This document shows positions 8,576 to 17,891 of a DNA stretch of 64,000 nucleotides, piece by piece; the first letter of the stretch is position 1; the number at the start of each line of letters is the position of its first letter. Under the pieces are notes generated by a model. It did not search any database, was not told the DNA's origin, and worked only from the letters and a program-made list of their open reading frames with translations. This DNA comes from Mesorhizobium sp. L-2-11. Lineage in GTDB: Bacteria > Pseudomonadota > Alphaproteobacteria > Rhizobiales > Rhizobiaceae. The stretch is from contig NZ_AP023257.1 in NCBI RefSeq assembly GCF_016756595.1, forward strand, positions 4,790,001 through 4,854,000, read 5' to 3'. A program made the position numbers and the translations under genes.

Positions 8576-9343
8576 TCAGTTGGTCAGGCCGATCTCGCGC
8601 ATCTTGACGTAGACGACCTCGTCGGGCTCGCCGGTCTCAGGCAGACCAAACAGCGACTGGAACTCCTTGATCGCTGCCTTGGTGCGGGCCCCGACCACGC
8701 CATCGAGCTGCATGTCGTCATTGCCGAATGCCTTCAACCCGGCCTGGATTTTGATGATGCGGGCGTCGGGTGCCTGCGCCGGCGCATCTGCCGGCGCCGA
8801 AGCGGAAACGGGAATCGCGGCCGTGTCGTCCGGACGGGGTGCCGGATGCGGCACGACCGTCGAGGCGGTTGGCGTGGCGCCAAGTTGATCGAGCAGAACA
8901 CCGTCGATCTCGCCGGAAGCGTTGAGCCCGACCTTCTGCTGATAGGCCTGGATGGCCTTACGCGTGTTGGGGCCGGAAATGCCGTCGACGGTGCCGGAAT
9001 AGAAATCGAGATCCTTCAATATGCCCTGGACCTGCTCGACCATCGGATCACTCTTGATCGGGGCCGGGTCCGGCCGCACGATGTTGATGGTGGTTTCAGG
9101 CTCGTCGGCGCCGGCTCGAGCAAAGCCCTCGATGCTCCTGGTCGCAAAAAACGCGCCGGCATGAGGAAAAGGCTGATACCACAAAGCGTTCGCCGAGACG
9201 TAGAACAGCGTCACCAGGAAGGCGGTCGAACCGCCAACCAGAACCGGATTGCGTGAAATCTGGCTGCCGAGGGCGACCGCGCTGCGTTGGAAGGCATTGC
9301 CGCGGCGCTTGACCGCCTTAGGCTGTTTTGCGGAGCGAGCCAT
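8576..9343 (-). CDS. Membrane-anchored protein with two peptidoglycan-binding domains
   Basis: 255 residues. A basic N-terminus and one membrane segment (about 33-55) are followed by a periplasmic region with two PG_binding_1 modules: VEQVQGILKDLDFYSGTVDG with TRKAIQAYQQKVGL (about 103-143), and IIKIQAGLKAFGNDDMQLDG with TKAAIKEFQSLFGL (about 197-236). A Pro/Ala-rich linker separates them. It overlaps the upstream histidine kinase gene by 26 nt, so the two are coupled; a role linking the kinase to the cell wall is inference. Confidence 0.85.
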   Translation of the reverse strand: MARSAKQPKAVKRRGNAFQRSAVALGSQISRNPVLVGGSTAFLVTLFYVSANALWYQPFPHAGAFFATRSIEGFARAGADEPETTINIVRPDPAPIKSDPMVEQVQGILKDLDFYSGTVDGISGPNTRKAIQAYQQKVGLNASGEIDGVLLDQLGATPTASTVVPHPAPRPDDTAAIPVSASAPADAPAQAPDARIIKIQAGLKAFGNDDMQLDGVVGARTKAAIKEFQSLFGLPETGEPDEVVYVKMREIGLTN

Positions 9344-11120
9344 GCCTGTCCCCTTTCGTCTCCGCCTTGGCCGCAGGCATCGGCAGTACGCCGGGCTTGT
9401 CGTTCGAACGTCCTTTCGGTCCGTTCACCGGCAGACTGATCGTGACCGTGGTGCCCTCCCCCGGCATGCTTTCGATCGACATCGTGCCCTCGTGCAGCGC
9501 CACCAGACCCTTCACCAGCGACAGGCCGAGCCCGGTGCCCTCGAAGCGGCGGGTATAGTCGTTCTGGATCTGCATGAACGGCTTGCCGAGATTGGCAAAG
9601 TCTTCCTCGGCAATGCCGATGCCGGTGTCGCTGACCCAGAAATGCAGTCGCGAGCCGATCCGCTTGGCGCCGACGACGACATCGCCGCCATCGGGCGTGA
9701 ACTTGATGGCGTTGGAGACGAGGTTGATGAGTATCTGCTGCACGGCACGACGGTCGGCGTTTATCTCGCCTGCATCCGGTGCGATCTGGGCCTGTAGATC
9801 GATGTTCTTTGCCTCGGCCTGCAAGCTCATCATCGACTGGCACATTTCGACCGCTTCCACGAAACGGAATGGTTCCGGCTCGGTTGCGTAGGCGCCGGCT
9901 TCGATCCTGGACACGTCGAGTATCGAGGTGACGACGGCAAGCAAATGCTGGCCGGACTCCTTGACCAGGCCGACATATTCCTTCTGGCGCGGATCCCTGA
10001 AGGTGCCGAACATCTCATGCAGCAGCATGTCGGAAAAACCGATGATGGCGTTCAACGGCGTGCGCAGCTCGTGGCTGACGACCGCCAGAAACCGTCCCTT
10101 TGCCACTTCGGCAGACGCGGCCGCCTCTTTCGCAGCGGCAAGCTCTTCGCGCAAGCCGGCGAGTTCGTCGTTTTCGCGCAGGACGAACGTGAGGACGTCC
10201 TGCTGCTCTTCCCCGCGCGCCAATTCAAGCGAAAACGGCCGGTAATTGTCCGCCGTCGGGCCATTGCCGTTTTGCGGCAGCCGGACGCGAAGATCGAGCC
10301 GGCGCGCCGGCGCGCCATCGCGCATGTCGGCCAGCGCGCTGAGGTATGCAACGCGATCGGACAGATGGATACGATCGAACAGGCCGGTACCGAACAGCAG
10401 CTCCGGCTGCAGCTTCAGGATCGTGCGCGCCTTTGCCGACGCATCCAGAACCTCGCCATGCCTGCCGGCCCGCAGGACAACGGCGTCGATGATGTTCTCG
10501 AGCCGATCGTCGGTCGCCTGATCAAGCTGCGCGCCGGCCGGGCTGCCAGGCGCTGCGACGCGGGGAACGAGGGTGAGCGCCCAGGCCAGCGGCAGCAGCC
10601 AATGCCAAGCGGCTGTTACCGCCGGGCCGAACGGGAAGACAGAACCGGCAAAAGCCTGCAGCAGGACAGCGACACATGCGGATACGGCGCCCCAGAGCGC
10701 AGCGCGACGAGACGCGCCGATCCACCAGGCTTCGAACGGCAGCGCCACGACAAGCATGGCGACCGGCGAGGCCATCCCGCCCGCCGCGGCAATGATACCG
10801 GCAAGAGCAAGACTGCCCATCACCAGGGCGACCTGGCCGGCGAACGCCATCTTGCCCGAAGCGGCTACCAGCAAGGCAGCAAACCAGCAGAGGCCGAACG
10901 TCGCAAAGATCGCAGCCATGGTCACGGTTACGCCCATGCCCGAGGTGACCAGCGTGACTGCTGCGCCTGCGGCAAAAAACGGGGCGGCCAGCATGACACC
11001 GATAAACCGCCTCTGGCATCGGCGGTCGTTGTGTCCGAGGATCGACGGATGAACCATACGTTCGCAACCGGCTGCCATCGCGCCGGGCAACTCAACGTAT
11101 CTGGCCCTTATCGAACTCAA
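9318..11120 (-). CDS. Membrane sensor histidine kinase, DivJ/PleC-like
   Basis: 600 residues. An N-terminal block of about five or six membrane helices (residues 40-187) is followed by a PAS-like region (about 205-315), a short coiled coil (318-340), the HisKA domain with phospho-acceptor His350 in SHELRTPLNAIIGF, and an HATPase domain with N-box NLVSNAIKFTPDGG (466-479), DTGIGI (498-503) and GTGLGLSL (528-535). The dimerisation sequence MFGTFRDPRQKEY resembles DivJ and PleC kinases that signal to DivK in alphaproteobacterial cell-cycle control. Which of the two it matches cannot be settled here. Confidence 0.85.
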   Translation of the reverse strand: MSSIRARYVELPGAMAAGCERMVHPSILGHNDRRCQRRFIGVMLAAPFFAAGAAVTLVTSGMGVTVTMAAIFATFGLCWFAALLVAASGKMAFAGQVALVMGSLALAGIIAAAGGMASPVAMLVVALPFEAWWIGASRRAALWGAVSACVAVLLQAFAGSVFPFGPAVTAAWHWLLPLAWALTLVPRVAAPGSPAGAQLDQATDDRLENIIDAVVLRAGRHGEVLDASAKARTILKLQPELLFGTGLFDRIHLSDRVAYLSALADMRDGAPARRLDLRVRLPQNGNGPTADNYRPFSLELARGEEQQDVLTFVLRENDELAGLREELAAAKEAAASAEVAKGRFLAVVSHELRTPLNAIIGFSDMLLHEMFGTFRDPRQKEYVGLVKESGQHLLAVVTSILDVSRIEAGAYATEPEPFRFVEAVEMCQSMMSLQAEAKNIDLQAQIAPDAGEINADRRAVQQILINLVSNAIKFTPDGGDVVVGAKRIGSRLHFWVSDTGIGIAEEDFANLGKPFMQIQNDYTRRFEGTGLGLSLVKGLVALHEGTMSIESMPGEGTTVTISLPVNGPKGRSNDKPGVLPMPAAKAETKGDRHGSLRKTA

Positions 11121-11591
11121 CTCAACGCACTCGCACCTGGTCGTGAACAGCCCTGCTTCGCAGCTTGCTTTTGCTGATCTGAAACTCTCATCCAGCGTTT
11201 AAGGAATGGATAAGGCAGGACCGATCAATGCCCGGCCTGAGGCAGATATTGGGAGGGCCGGCGCCGCCAAACCTTGGCAATTGTGGCCATAGTAAATGCA
11301 ACGTTATCCGGGCGGACCGCCCTTCCGCCTCTGACAATCGCCTCCGGCAAGCCGAATTTCTGGAAAATACATAAGGAAAACAGTCGGATAGATGGTTAAC
11401 CTTAAGTGAAGAAAATCGGCTGGATTTGAGACAAATCCATTGCAAAATGCTTCGTTTCGAATTTGCCAAAAATTTGAGGAAAATTTTCGCTGACCGGGCA
11501 AGCCGTCCTTTGCGTGTCCATGCCACTATCGTATCCATAAAGAGGTCATGCCGCACGAACGCATGATCCGGTCATGAATGAGGGCATACAG
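11121..11591. other. Divergent intergenic region, no gene supported
   Basis: About 470 bases between the histidine kinase and the DUF5330 gene. A notably AT-rich stretch (about 11375-11480) includes GGTTAACCTTAAG, which contains TTAACC half-sites of the CtrA type; given the cell-cycle-like kinase next door this is suggestive only. A 122-codon frame on the minus strand (11188-11556) has no protein-like features. Confidence 0.35.
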
Positions 11592-11942
11592 ATGGGCTTT
11601 CTGATCAGAATGGCTTTCTGGTTTTCGCTGGTGCTTCTGGCGCTGCCGCTGAATGTCGGCTCAGACGAGACAGGCCACCAAAGCGTCGGGCCGATCCAGG
11701 CGTTGTTTGCGGCACGCGAAGCCGTCGGCGATATTGCCGGCATATGCGAGCGCAAGCCCGACGTCTGCGAAACCGGCAAGTCCGCAATGCACACGATCAG
11801 CGCCCGGGCCAAGGAGACAGCCAAGATCGCAGCTGCCATGTTGGACGACAAGACCGCCGAACCCGACACGGCGACAACGACCGGCAGCGTGCCCGAAGAT
11901 TTCGTCCTGCCGGCGAAAGTCCACTTGCCGGCGAAAAACTGA
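11592..11942 (+). CDS. DUF5330 domain protein, exported
   Basis: 116 residues from the ATG at 11592, preferred over 11574 because GAGGGC lies at ribosome-site distance and the signal sequence MGFLIRMAFWFSLVLLALPL then starts correctly. The body has FAAREAVGDIAGICERKPDV and CETGKSAMHTISARAKETAK, the family signature with two conserved Cys. These small periplasmic proteins are common in Rhizobiales and uncharacterised. Confidence 0.8.
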   Translation: MGFLIRMAFWFSLVLLALPLNVGSDETGHQSVGPIQALFAAREAVGDIAGICERKPDVCETGKSAMHTISARAKETAKIAAAMLDDKTAEPDTATTTGSVPEDFVLPAKVHLPAKN

Positions 11943-12055
11943 GATATCTTTCAGCGCATCTGTCACAGCACCGCAGGCCGTGCGCGCTCTGACGCCTATG
12001 GTGTTTTTCCTCTTTTTCCGTGACGCGGCGTCGCCGGATGATTATATCCGGGGCT

Positions 12056-12484
12056 ATGACCACGACGATCCAAACGATCCGCGACGACTTCTCCCTGCTT
12101 GACGAGTGGGAAGACCGCTATCGCTATGTGATCGAACTGGGCGAGGCCCTGCCGCCATTTCCCGATGAGGCACGCAACCCTGCCAACAAGGTGCCCGGCT
12201 GCGTCAGCCAGGTCTGGCTGACCACCGAATATGGACCGGGGCCCGACCCAGTCGTCACCTTCGCCGGTGATTCGGACGCGCATATAGTGCGCGGCCTCGT
12301 CGCTATCATGCTCGCGCTGTTTTCGAGACGACCCGCCAGCGAGATCCAGAAAACCGACGCGGAAGCGACGCTGAAGGCACTTGGCCTCGACGAGCACCTA
12401 TCGCCGCAACGCGCCAATGGTCTTCGTTCCATGGTCAAGCGCATCAAGCGCGACGCCGAGGCGGCCTTGAAGCAGACCGCCTGA
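12056..12484 (+). CDS. sufE: SufE family cysteine desulfuration protein
   Basis: 142 residues from the ATG at 12056. SufE accepts sulfur from the cysteine desulfurase SufS and passes it to Fe-S cluster assembly. The family motif is plain: LLDEWEDRYRYVIELGEALP, then NKVPGCVSQVWL with the sulfur-accepting Cys, and GLRSMVKRIKRDA at the end. An upstream in-frame ATG at 12020 would add a basic stretch foreign to the family. It stands alone, away from a suf operon. Confidence 0.9.
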   Translation: MTTTIQTIRDDFSLLDEWEDRYRYVIELGEALPPFPDEARNPANKVPGCVSQVWLTTEYGPGPDPVVTFAGDSDAHIVRGLVAIMLALFSRRPASEIQKTDAEATLKALGLDEHLSPQRANGLRSMVKRIKRDAEAALKQTA

Positions 12485-12570
12485 TCAGACGAACAGCGCG
12501 ATGGCCCGACATGGCCGGAGCCGCAGATATCGCAACGCATATCGATTGCTCCAGCATCGCCCCAACATCA

Positions 12571-12592
12571 AACGGCGCCCGGAGGCGCCGTT
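12571..12592. terminator. Hairpin terminator between sufE and mucR
   Basis: Perfect stem AACGGCGCC / GGCGCCGTT with loop CGGA, lying between two convergent genes. On the minus strand it is followed by TTTGATGTT, so it probably ends mucR transcription; it may work both ways. Confidence 0.7.
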
Positions 12593-12626
12593 GATCGTCT
12601 AACCCAGGTTGGGAGAAGAGCCGGTA

Positions 12627-13052
12627 TCAGCGCCCCTTGCGCTTGCGGCCGAGACCCATCTTCTTGGCGAGCTGTGAGCGGGCGGCAGCATAGTTGGGAG
12701 CAACCATCGGGTAGCTTGCGTCCAGGCCCCATTTTTCACGATACTCGTCGGGCGTCAGACCGTAGTGGGTCATCAAGTGACGCTTCAGCGACTTGAACTT
12801 CTTGCCGTCTTCAAGACAGACGATGTAGTCGTCATGGACGGAGCGTTTCGGGTTTACTGCCGGCTTCTGCTTGTCGGCAGGAGGCTGTTCACTGGCCCCG
12901 CCCACGCGCCCGAGGGCGGCATGGACATCGGCGATGAGGCTGGGCAGCTCGCCGACCGGCACTGGATTGTTGCTGACATAGGCGGCTACGACGTCGGCCG
13001 TCAATTCGATCAGCGCATCACTATTTCTGGAAGGTGTTTCGATAATATCCAT
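12627..13052 (-). CDS. mucR: MucR/Ros family zinc-finger transcriptional regulator
   Basis: 141 residues. MucR proteins are H-NS-like silencers that control exopolysaccharide, motility and virulence or symbiosis genes in Rhizobiales. The N-terminal oligomerisation region ([19 protein letters not shown]) is followed by the prokaryotic C2H2-like finger: Cys79, Asp82, His92 and His96 in [20 protein letters not shown], then [12 protein letters not shown] and a basic C-terminus. AGGA precedes the ATG. The long AT-rich upstream region fits the known autoregulation of mucR genes. Confidence 0.93.
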   Translation of the reverse strand: MDIIETPSRNSDALIELTADVVAAYVSNNPVPVGELPSLIADVHAALGRVGGASEQPPADKQKPAVNPKRSVHDDYIVCLEDGKKFKSLKRHLMTHYGLTPDEYREKWGLDASYPMVAPNYAAARSQLAKKMGLGRKRKGR

Positions 13053-13550
13053 GGCATCCTGGCCCCAACGTGAGTTGTTTCTACCTGCGCCCTATTTTTG
13101 ATAGGTCGGGCATCGCGCGAAATTTTTGCAGGAAAGAGCCTCTGCGATTCGCGTCGCAACATCCTAATGAGCCACTAAACCAAGTAAGTCAATTCGCTTC
13201 TTGCGCTGTATTCATCGACGGCAATAAATTATTCGACGATCAGCTTCAACCTTTCGTGCACTCTGTAACTTTGCGATATTTTCTGGCCAGACCAGCAGCG
13301 GCGGACGCGAGGTCAAGGTGCCGTTACATCCATGAGAGCCAGTAAAAAAAATCTCAATGCTTGGCTATGCTTGGTTGTGGCGCAGGCTATCTGGTTGTTT
13401 TCAGAATCCGCGAAACCATAGGTTGCGATTTGCTGTTTGCAAGCACGCCAGAATTCGGCGCAGCCCGGCGCAAACGTACATTCCGGCTCTTGAACCTGCG
13501 CTGACGGCGTGTTCATTCCCCATTCAAAATAACTTTCACAGCGAGAGACA
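13053..13550. other. Long intergenic region upstream of mucR and ptrB
   Basis: About 500 bases between divergent genes, partly AT-rich (around 13190-13290 and 13335-13365). Long AT-rich leaders are typical of MucR-bound promoters, but no exact site is claimed. Short frames here lack protein character. Confidence 0.35.
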
Positions 13551-15701
13551 ATGACCCGAACCGCAGCATTTCCGACTGTCAGCCCGCCGCAAGCAGAGAA
13601 GCGACCGGTCTTCGATGTGCATCATGGAGTGACCCGAACGGACGACTATGCCTGGCTGAGAGCCGACAATTGGCAAGAGATGTTCAGGGATCCGTCGCTG
13701 CTCGACACGCAGATCCGCGCCCATCTCGAAGCCGAGAACGCCTATCAGGCAGCGCTCGTGGCCGACACCGCCCAGGTGCGGAAGCAGCTTTTCAAGGAGA
13801 TGAAGGGCCGCATCAAGGAGGATGATTCGTCCGTGCCGATGAAGGATGGGCCGTACGCCTATGGGTCATCTTTCAAGCTTGGCGGCGAGCAGCCGCGTTA
13901 TTTCCGCACGCCGCGCGACGGCGGCGACCAGGAGATCCTGCTCGACGGCGATCTCGAGGCCGAAGGCAAGGCCTATTTCCGCCTTGGCGGTGTCGACCAT
14001 TCGACCGAACACCGCAAGCTTCTGTGGGCCTTCGACGACAAGGGTTCCGAATTCTACACGCTTCGCGTCCGCGATCTCGCCGACGGCAACGATCTGGCGG
14101 ACAGGATTCCGGATACCGGTGGCGGCGGCGTGTGGGATGCCGGAAATGACGGATTTTTCTACACCCGCCTCGATCCCAACCACCGTCCTTCCAAGGTGCT
14201 GTTTCATGCCCTTGGCGACAGTCCTGAGAACGACCGGCTGATCTACGAAGAAACCGATCCAGGCTTCTTCATGAATGTCGGCGGCACACGCTCCAACGAG
14301 TGGATCATGGTTGGCATCAACGACCACGAGACCTCGGAATATCGCATCATGAGCGCCAGCGAGCCGTTCGCCGAACCGAAGCTGGTTGCTTCGCGCGAGA
14401 CCGGCCTGCAATACGACCTCGAAGAAGGCGGCGATGTCTTCTTCATTCTCACCAACGCCGACGGCGCCAAGGATTTCAAGATCATGACTGCGCCGGCGAG
14501 CGACCCGGTGCGCGCCAATTGGCAGGAGCTGGTGCCGCACGAAGCGGGCCGGCTGATCCTTTCGGTGATCGGCTTCAAGGACCACATGGCCAGGCTTGAG
14601 CGCAAGGAAGGCCTGCCGCGCATCGTCGTGCATGACCGCAACAGCGGCGAGGAACACCTCATCTCCTTCGACGAGGAAGCCTTCTCGCTCGGCCTGTCGG
14701 GATCCTATGAATACGATACCGAGATCATGCGATTTTCCTACTCGTCCATGACAACACCGGCGCAGGTCTTCGACTACAACATGCGGACCCGCGAGCGCGT
14801 GCTGCTGAAGACCCAGGAAGTTCCGTCCGGTCACGACCCGGACCATTACGTGACGCGGCGGCTGATGGCGCCTGCAGCCGACGGCGAACTGGTGCCGATC
14901 TCGCTCATTCACCATCGCGACACGCCGCTCGACGGATCAGCGCCTTGCCTGCTTTACGGCTACGGCTCCTACGGCATCACGGTCCCGGCCGCCTTTAACA
15001 CCAATTTGCTATCGCTGGTCGACCGCGGCTTCGTCTACGCGATTGCCCATGCCCGCGGCGGCAAGGACAAGGGCTATGGCTGGTACGACGACGGCAAGCG
15101 GGCGCACAAAATGAACACGTTCACCGATTTCATCGCAGTCGCCCACCACCTCGTCGCCGAACGCTATACGCAACATGACCGCATCGTCGCACAGGGCGGC
15201 TCGGCCGGCGGCCTGCTGATGGGCGCCGTCGCGAATATGGCGCCGGAATGCTTCGGCGGTATCGTCGCCGAGGTTCCGTTCGTCGACGTGCTCACCACCA
15301 TGCTCGACGCGACCTTGCCGCTGACGCCGCCGGAATGGCCGGAATGGGGCAACCCGATCGTTTCGGAGGAGGACTACCGAACGATCGCCGCCTACTCGCC
15401 CTATGACAATGTCGCCGCGCTCGACTATCCGCCGATCCTGGCGCTTGCCGGCCTCACCGACCCGCGTGTCACCTATTGGGAGCCGGCCAAGTGGGTGGCG
15501 CGGCTGCGCGACCGCAAGATCGGCGACAATCCGGTGCTGTTCAAGATAAATATGGACTCCGGTCATGCCGGCGCATCCGGCCGGTTTTCCAGGCTCGAGG
15601 AAATCGCCTTCATTTATGCGTTTGCGCTGAAGGTGGCGGGCAAGGCCGATCTTGCCACCACAGCGCCGCCGACCCTTTTGGACGCACAAACGGCGCTGTA
15701 G
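13551..15701 (+). CDS. ptrB: Oligopeptidase B (S9A serine peptidase)
   Basis: 716 residues. It cleaves short peptides after basic residues in the cytosol. The N-terminal beta-propeller (about 70-430) gates the alpha/beta-hydrolase domain. The catalytic triad is visible: Ser551 in GGSAGG, Asp637 in LTDPRV and His672 in SGHAGASGR. The PLLYGYGSYG-like element (CLLYGYGSYG) and HARGGKDKGYGWYDDGK are typical of the family. Full length, single gene. Confidence 0.93.
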   Translation: MTRTAAFPTVSPPQAEKRPVFDVHHGVTRTDDYAWLRADNWQEMFRDPSLLDTQIRAHLEAENAYQAALVADTAQVRKQLFKEMKGRIKEDDSSVPMKDGPYAYGSSFKLGGEQPRYFRTPRDGGDQEILLDGDLEAEGKAYFRLGGVDHSTEHRKLLWAFDDKGSEFYTLRVRDLADGNDLADRIPDTGGGGVWDAGNDGFFYTRLDPNHRPSKVLFHALGDSPENDRLIYEETDPGFFMNVGGTRSNEWIMVGINDHETSEYRIMSASEPFAEPKLVASRETGLQYDLEEGGDVFFILTNADGAKDFKIMTAPASDPVRANWQELVPHEAGRLILSVIGFKDHMARLERKEGLPRIVVHDRNSGEEHLISFDEEAFSLGLSGSYEYDTEIMRFSYSSMTTPAQVFDYNMRTRERVLLKTQEVPSGHDPDHYVTRRLMAPAADGELVPISLIHHRDTPLDGSAPCLLYGYGSYGITVPAAFNTNLLSLVDRGFVYAIAHARGGKDKGYGWYDDGKRAHKMNTFTDFIAVAHHLVAERYTQHDRIVAQGGSAGGLLMGAVANMAPECFGGIVAEVPFVDVLTTMLDATLPLTPPEWPEWGNPIVSEEDYRTIAAYSPYDNVAALDYPPILALAGLTDPRVTYWEPAKWVARLRDRKIGDNPVLFKINMDSGHAGASGRFSRLEEIAFIYAFALKVAGKADLATTAPPTLLDAQTAL

Positions 15702-15734
15702 GAGCGTGATCTTGCGCACCGTCCCCACCAGCGG

Positions 15735-15752
15735 GAAATCGATTCCGATTTC
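15735..15752. repeat. Palindromic repeat GAAATCG-ATTC-CGATTTC
   Basis: Inverted repeat with 7-bp arms and loop ATTC, the same core (AAATCG..TC CGATTT) as at 38004-38045 and 44343-44366. It lies just downstream of the peptidase gene and may act as a terminator or simply be a dispersed repeat. Confidence 0.5.
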
Positions 15753-15865
15753 GGGTCAGGCCTGGTCGATTTTCCGCTCGCAATTGCAATAGCCGAGCGC
15801 TACCCAATGCGCGGCTTTTCGCAGCCGCGCCAACCAAAATCATCCAGTCACGCCAAGGGTCCGCC

Positions 15866-16249
15866 ATGTTGCTCGTCGACGTTTATCTCGACAAATCGCC
15901 CATCCAAGGCATCGGTGTCTTTGCCAAGAACCACATTCCCCGCGGCACACTGGTCTGGAAGCTCGATCCCAAATACGACCGGCGCATCCCTGTCGAGGTC
16001 TATGAGCGCGAAACTGGGCCGGTTAGAGCCTATCTCGATCGCTATTCCTATCCCGATCGGCGCGATCCAAACTTCGTCGTCTTCGAAGCCGACGACGCCC
16101 GCTTCATGAACCACGCCGACGATCCCAATTGCGACGTCGCCTCGCCCGAGGAGACATATGCATTGCGCGACATCGCGCCCGGCGAGGAAATGACCTGCAA
16201 CTACAATCATTTCTTCGAAACCGGCTTCGATTTCCTCGGCGACCGCTGA
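15866..16249 (+). CDS. Small SET-domain protein (putative methyltransferase)
   Basis: 127 residues, essentially a minimal SET domain: GIGVFAKNHIPRGTLVWKLD at the start, the RFMNHADDPNC motif (S-adenosylmethionine and lysine-channel region) and the YALRDIAPGEEMTCNYN element. SET proteins methylate lysines; bacterial examples act on a few ribosomal or other proteins, and the target here is unknown. It has no post-SET zinc cysteines. The gene stands alone between a peptidase and cytochromes. Confidence 0.85.
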   Translation: MLLVDVYLDKSPIQGIGVFAKNHIPRGTLVWKLDPKYDRRIPVEVYERETGPVRAYLDRYSYPDRRDPNFVVFEADDARFMNHADDPNCDVASPEETYALRDIAPGEEMTCNYNHFFETGFDFLGDR

Positions 16250-16278
16250 TGCGCCGCGATCCCGTCCGGTCCCCGGAA

Positions 16279-17229
16279 TCAGTTCGCTGGCTGCTTGCGC
16301 GCCGGATAGCCACTGGGATGCGGCGGTATGGCCTTGAGATAGGCTGATATCGCCGCCCGGTCCTCGGGCGTCAGTTCGGCCATGTTTCTCTGCACGTCGA
16401 CCATGGCGCCACCGACGGAATCGAAATCCGGGGTGAAGCCGGTTTCCAGAAAGTAGGCTATCTCGGCCTCCGACCAGTCACTGAGCCCGCCTTCACCCGA
16501 AGTGATGTTCGGCACGATGCCGCTGCCTTCGGCAGCCGCGGCCCCCGCCAGCCACTCGCTCTTCCTGGTGCCGCCAGCAAAATCGCGCGGCGTGTGGCAT
16601 TCGCCGCAATGGCCGGGCCCTTCGACAAGGTAACGGCCGGCCATCACCGGATCCGGCGTGCCATCGGGGAAGGAGACCACCGGCTGGTCACTCAAATAGA
16701 GACGTTTCCACAGGCCGATGCCGCGACGGATATTGAACGGGAATCCCAGCGAATTGGGCGGCGACTTGCCGGCGACCGCCGGAAGCGTTTTCAGGAAGGC
16801 ATGGAGATCGGCAATGTCGGCCGGCTTCATGCGTGCGTAGGAAGCATAGGGAAACGCCGGATAGAAGTGCTCGTCACTCGGCGACACGCCCTTCAGCATG
16901 GCGTTGGCGAGATCTTCGACCGACCAGCCGCCGATGCCGTCCGTGGCATCCTGAGAGATGTTCGGTGGCACGAAGATGCCGAACGGCGTCTTGAGTTCGA
17001 GACCGCCGGCCAGTTGAAGACGGGCATCGCCTTGCGCGCCTGGCTTCGCATGACAGGACGTGCAGCCGCCGGCATAAAAAATGCGCTTGCCCCTGGCGGC
17101 ATCGCCGGGGCCGAGCTGCGCCAGGGTTTCGCTGTCGAGCCTGACCGGCGCCGACAGGAACCAGCCGGCAACCGCGCCGGCGGCGCCCAAAACAAGGGCG
17201 ACGCCGACGAGTTTTTTCAGCAGGCGCAT
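16279..17229 (-). CDS. Diheme cytochrome c, membrane-anchored
   Basis: 316 residues. An uncleaved N-terminal signal/anchor (about 5-26) is followed by two cytochrome c domains with CTSCH and CGECH heme sites and the distal Met-containing loops. The layout (LGPGDAARGKRIFYAGGCTSC, then DPVMAGRYLVEGPGHCGECH) is that of cytochrome c subunits that accept electrons from periplasmic dehydrogenases. It lies directly downstream of a cytochrome c' gene (9 nt), so both probably form one periplasmic electron-transfer unit. Confidence 0.88.
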   Translation of the reverse strand: MRLLKKLVGVALVLGAAGAVAGWFLSAPVRLDSETLAQLGPGDAARGKRIFYAGGCTSCHAKPGAQGDARLQLAGGLELKTPFGIFVPPNISQDATDGIGGWSVEDLANAMLKGVSPSDEHFYPAFPYASYARMKPADIADLHAFLKTLPAVAGKSPPNSLGFPFNIRRGIGLWKRLYLSDQPVVSFPDGTPDPVMAGRYLVEGPGHCGECHTPRDFAGGTRKSEWLAGAAAAEGSGIVPNITSGEGGLSDWSEAEIAYFLETGFTPDFDSVGGAMVDVQRNMAELTPEDRAAISAYLKAIPPHPSGYPARKQPAN

Positions 17230-17238
17230 CGCCCGCTA

Positions 17239-17682
17239 TCAGCCCTTCTTGATCCTGTATGTCTGGTGGCAGGTGCCACAATCGCCGCCTATGGTGTTGA
17301 ACCCCGCCTTCAAGGCATCGACGTCGGCAGGAGCGGCGGCCGCCGCAGCCTTGACGTTGGCGAGATATTTTTCCTCCACCGCCTTGAAGCCGGCCAAATC
17401 CTGCCAGATTTTGGGGGCGGCGGTGGTGTCGCCGGTGTCGCTGCCAGCCGGGAAAAGAGTATCGACGTTTGCGTGGAATTTCTCGGCGTTGGCCTGCAGC
17501 GCCTTCAACGCCGCCAGCACGGCCGCTGCATCGTAAGGGGTCTCGCCCTTGACGACTTTCGACAATTGGCCGGCGATCTTTCCACGTTCCTTCATAATGG
17601 CCTGCCGCTCCTGGATTGGATCGGCAACCGCCGCCGAACCGGCGAAGGCGAGCATCGAGATGGCGAGGATAAGCTTTCTCAT
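17239..17682 (-). CDS. Cytochrome c'/c-556 family protein
   Basis: 147 residues. A Sec signal (LILAISMLAFAGSAAVA) is followed by a four-helix domain beginning DPIQERQAIMKERGKIAGQL and ending with the single heme site CGTCHQTYRIKKG at the C-terminus, which is the hallmark of cytochrome c'. These periplasmic proteins bind NO or move electrons. First gene of the pair with the diheme cytochrome. Confidence 0.9.
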   Translation of the reverse strand: MRKLILAISMLAFAGSAAVADPIQERQAIMKERGKIAGQLSKVVKGETPYDAAAVLAALKALQANAEKFHANVDTLFPAGSDTGDTTAAPKIWQDLAGFKAVEEKYLANVKAAAAAAPADVDALKAGFNTIGGDCGTCHQTYRIKKG

Positions 17683-17846
17683 TCAACTGGCTCCATGGTG
17701 AAGATGTTTCGGGTGAAGGTCCGACTGATCGATAACGGCAAAGGTGGCTTGAAAATTCCGGAAATTCGCCTCACGCTTGTGTGAATTTTCGCGACGGTCG
17801 TTCTGTGCTGGAAAAGGGTGGCCGATCCTTTGGTACACAGAGAAAA

Positions 17847-17875
17847 GAAAAGCCCCGGTTTTGCCGGGGCTTTTC
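17847..17875 (-). terminator. Rho-independent terminator of sodB
   Basis: GAAAAGCCCCGG / CCGGGGCTTTTC with a 5-nt loop forms a strong stem; on the minus strand it is followed by a T-rich run. It lies 16 nt past the sodB stop codon. Confidence 0.85.
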
Positions 17876-17891
17876 TGCAATTCAGTCAGGC

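Noticed and set aside
11188..11556. 122-codon minus-strand frame upstream of the histidine kinase
   Set aside because: Cys/Arg/Ser-rich sequence without domain, ribosome site or codon bias; lies in an AT-rich promoter-like region.
13070..13345. 91-codon frame upstream of the peptidase gene
   Set aside because: It covers the mucR upstream region, with no family resemblance and poor codon use.
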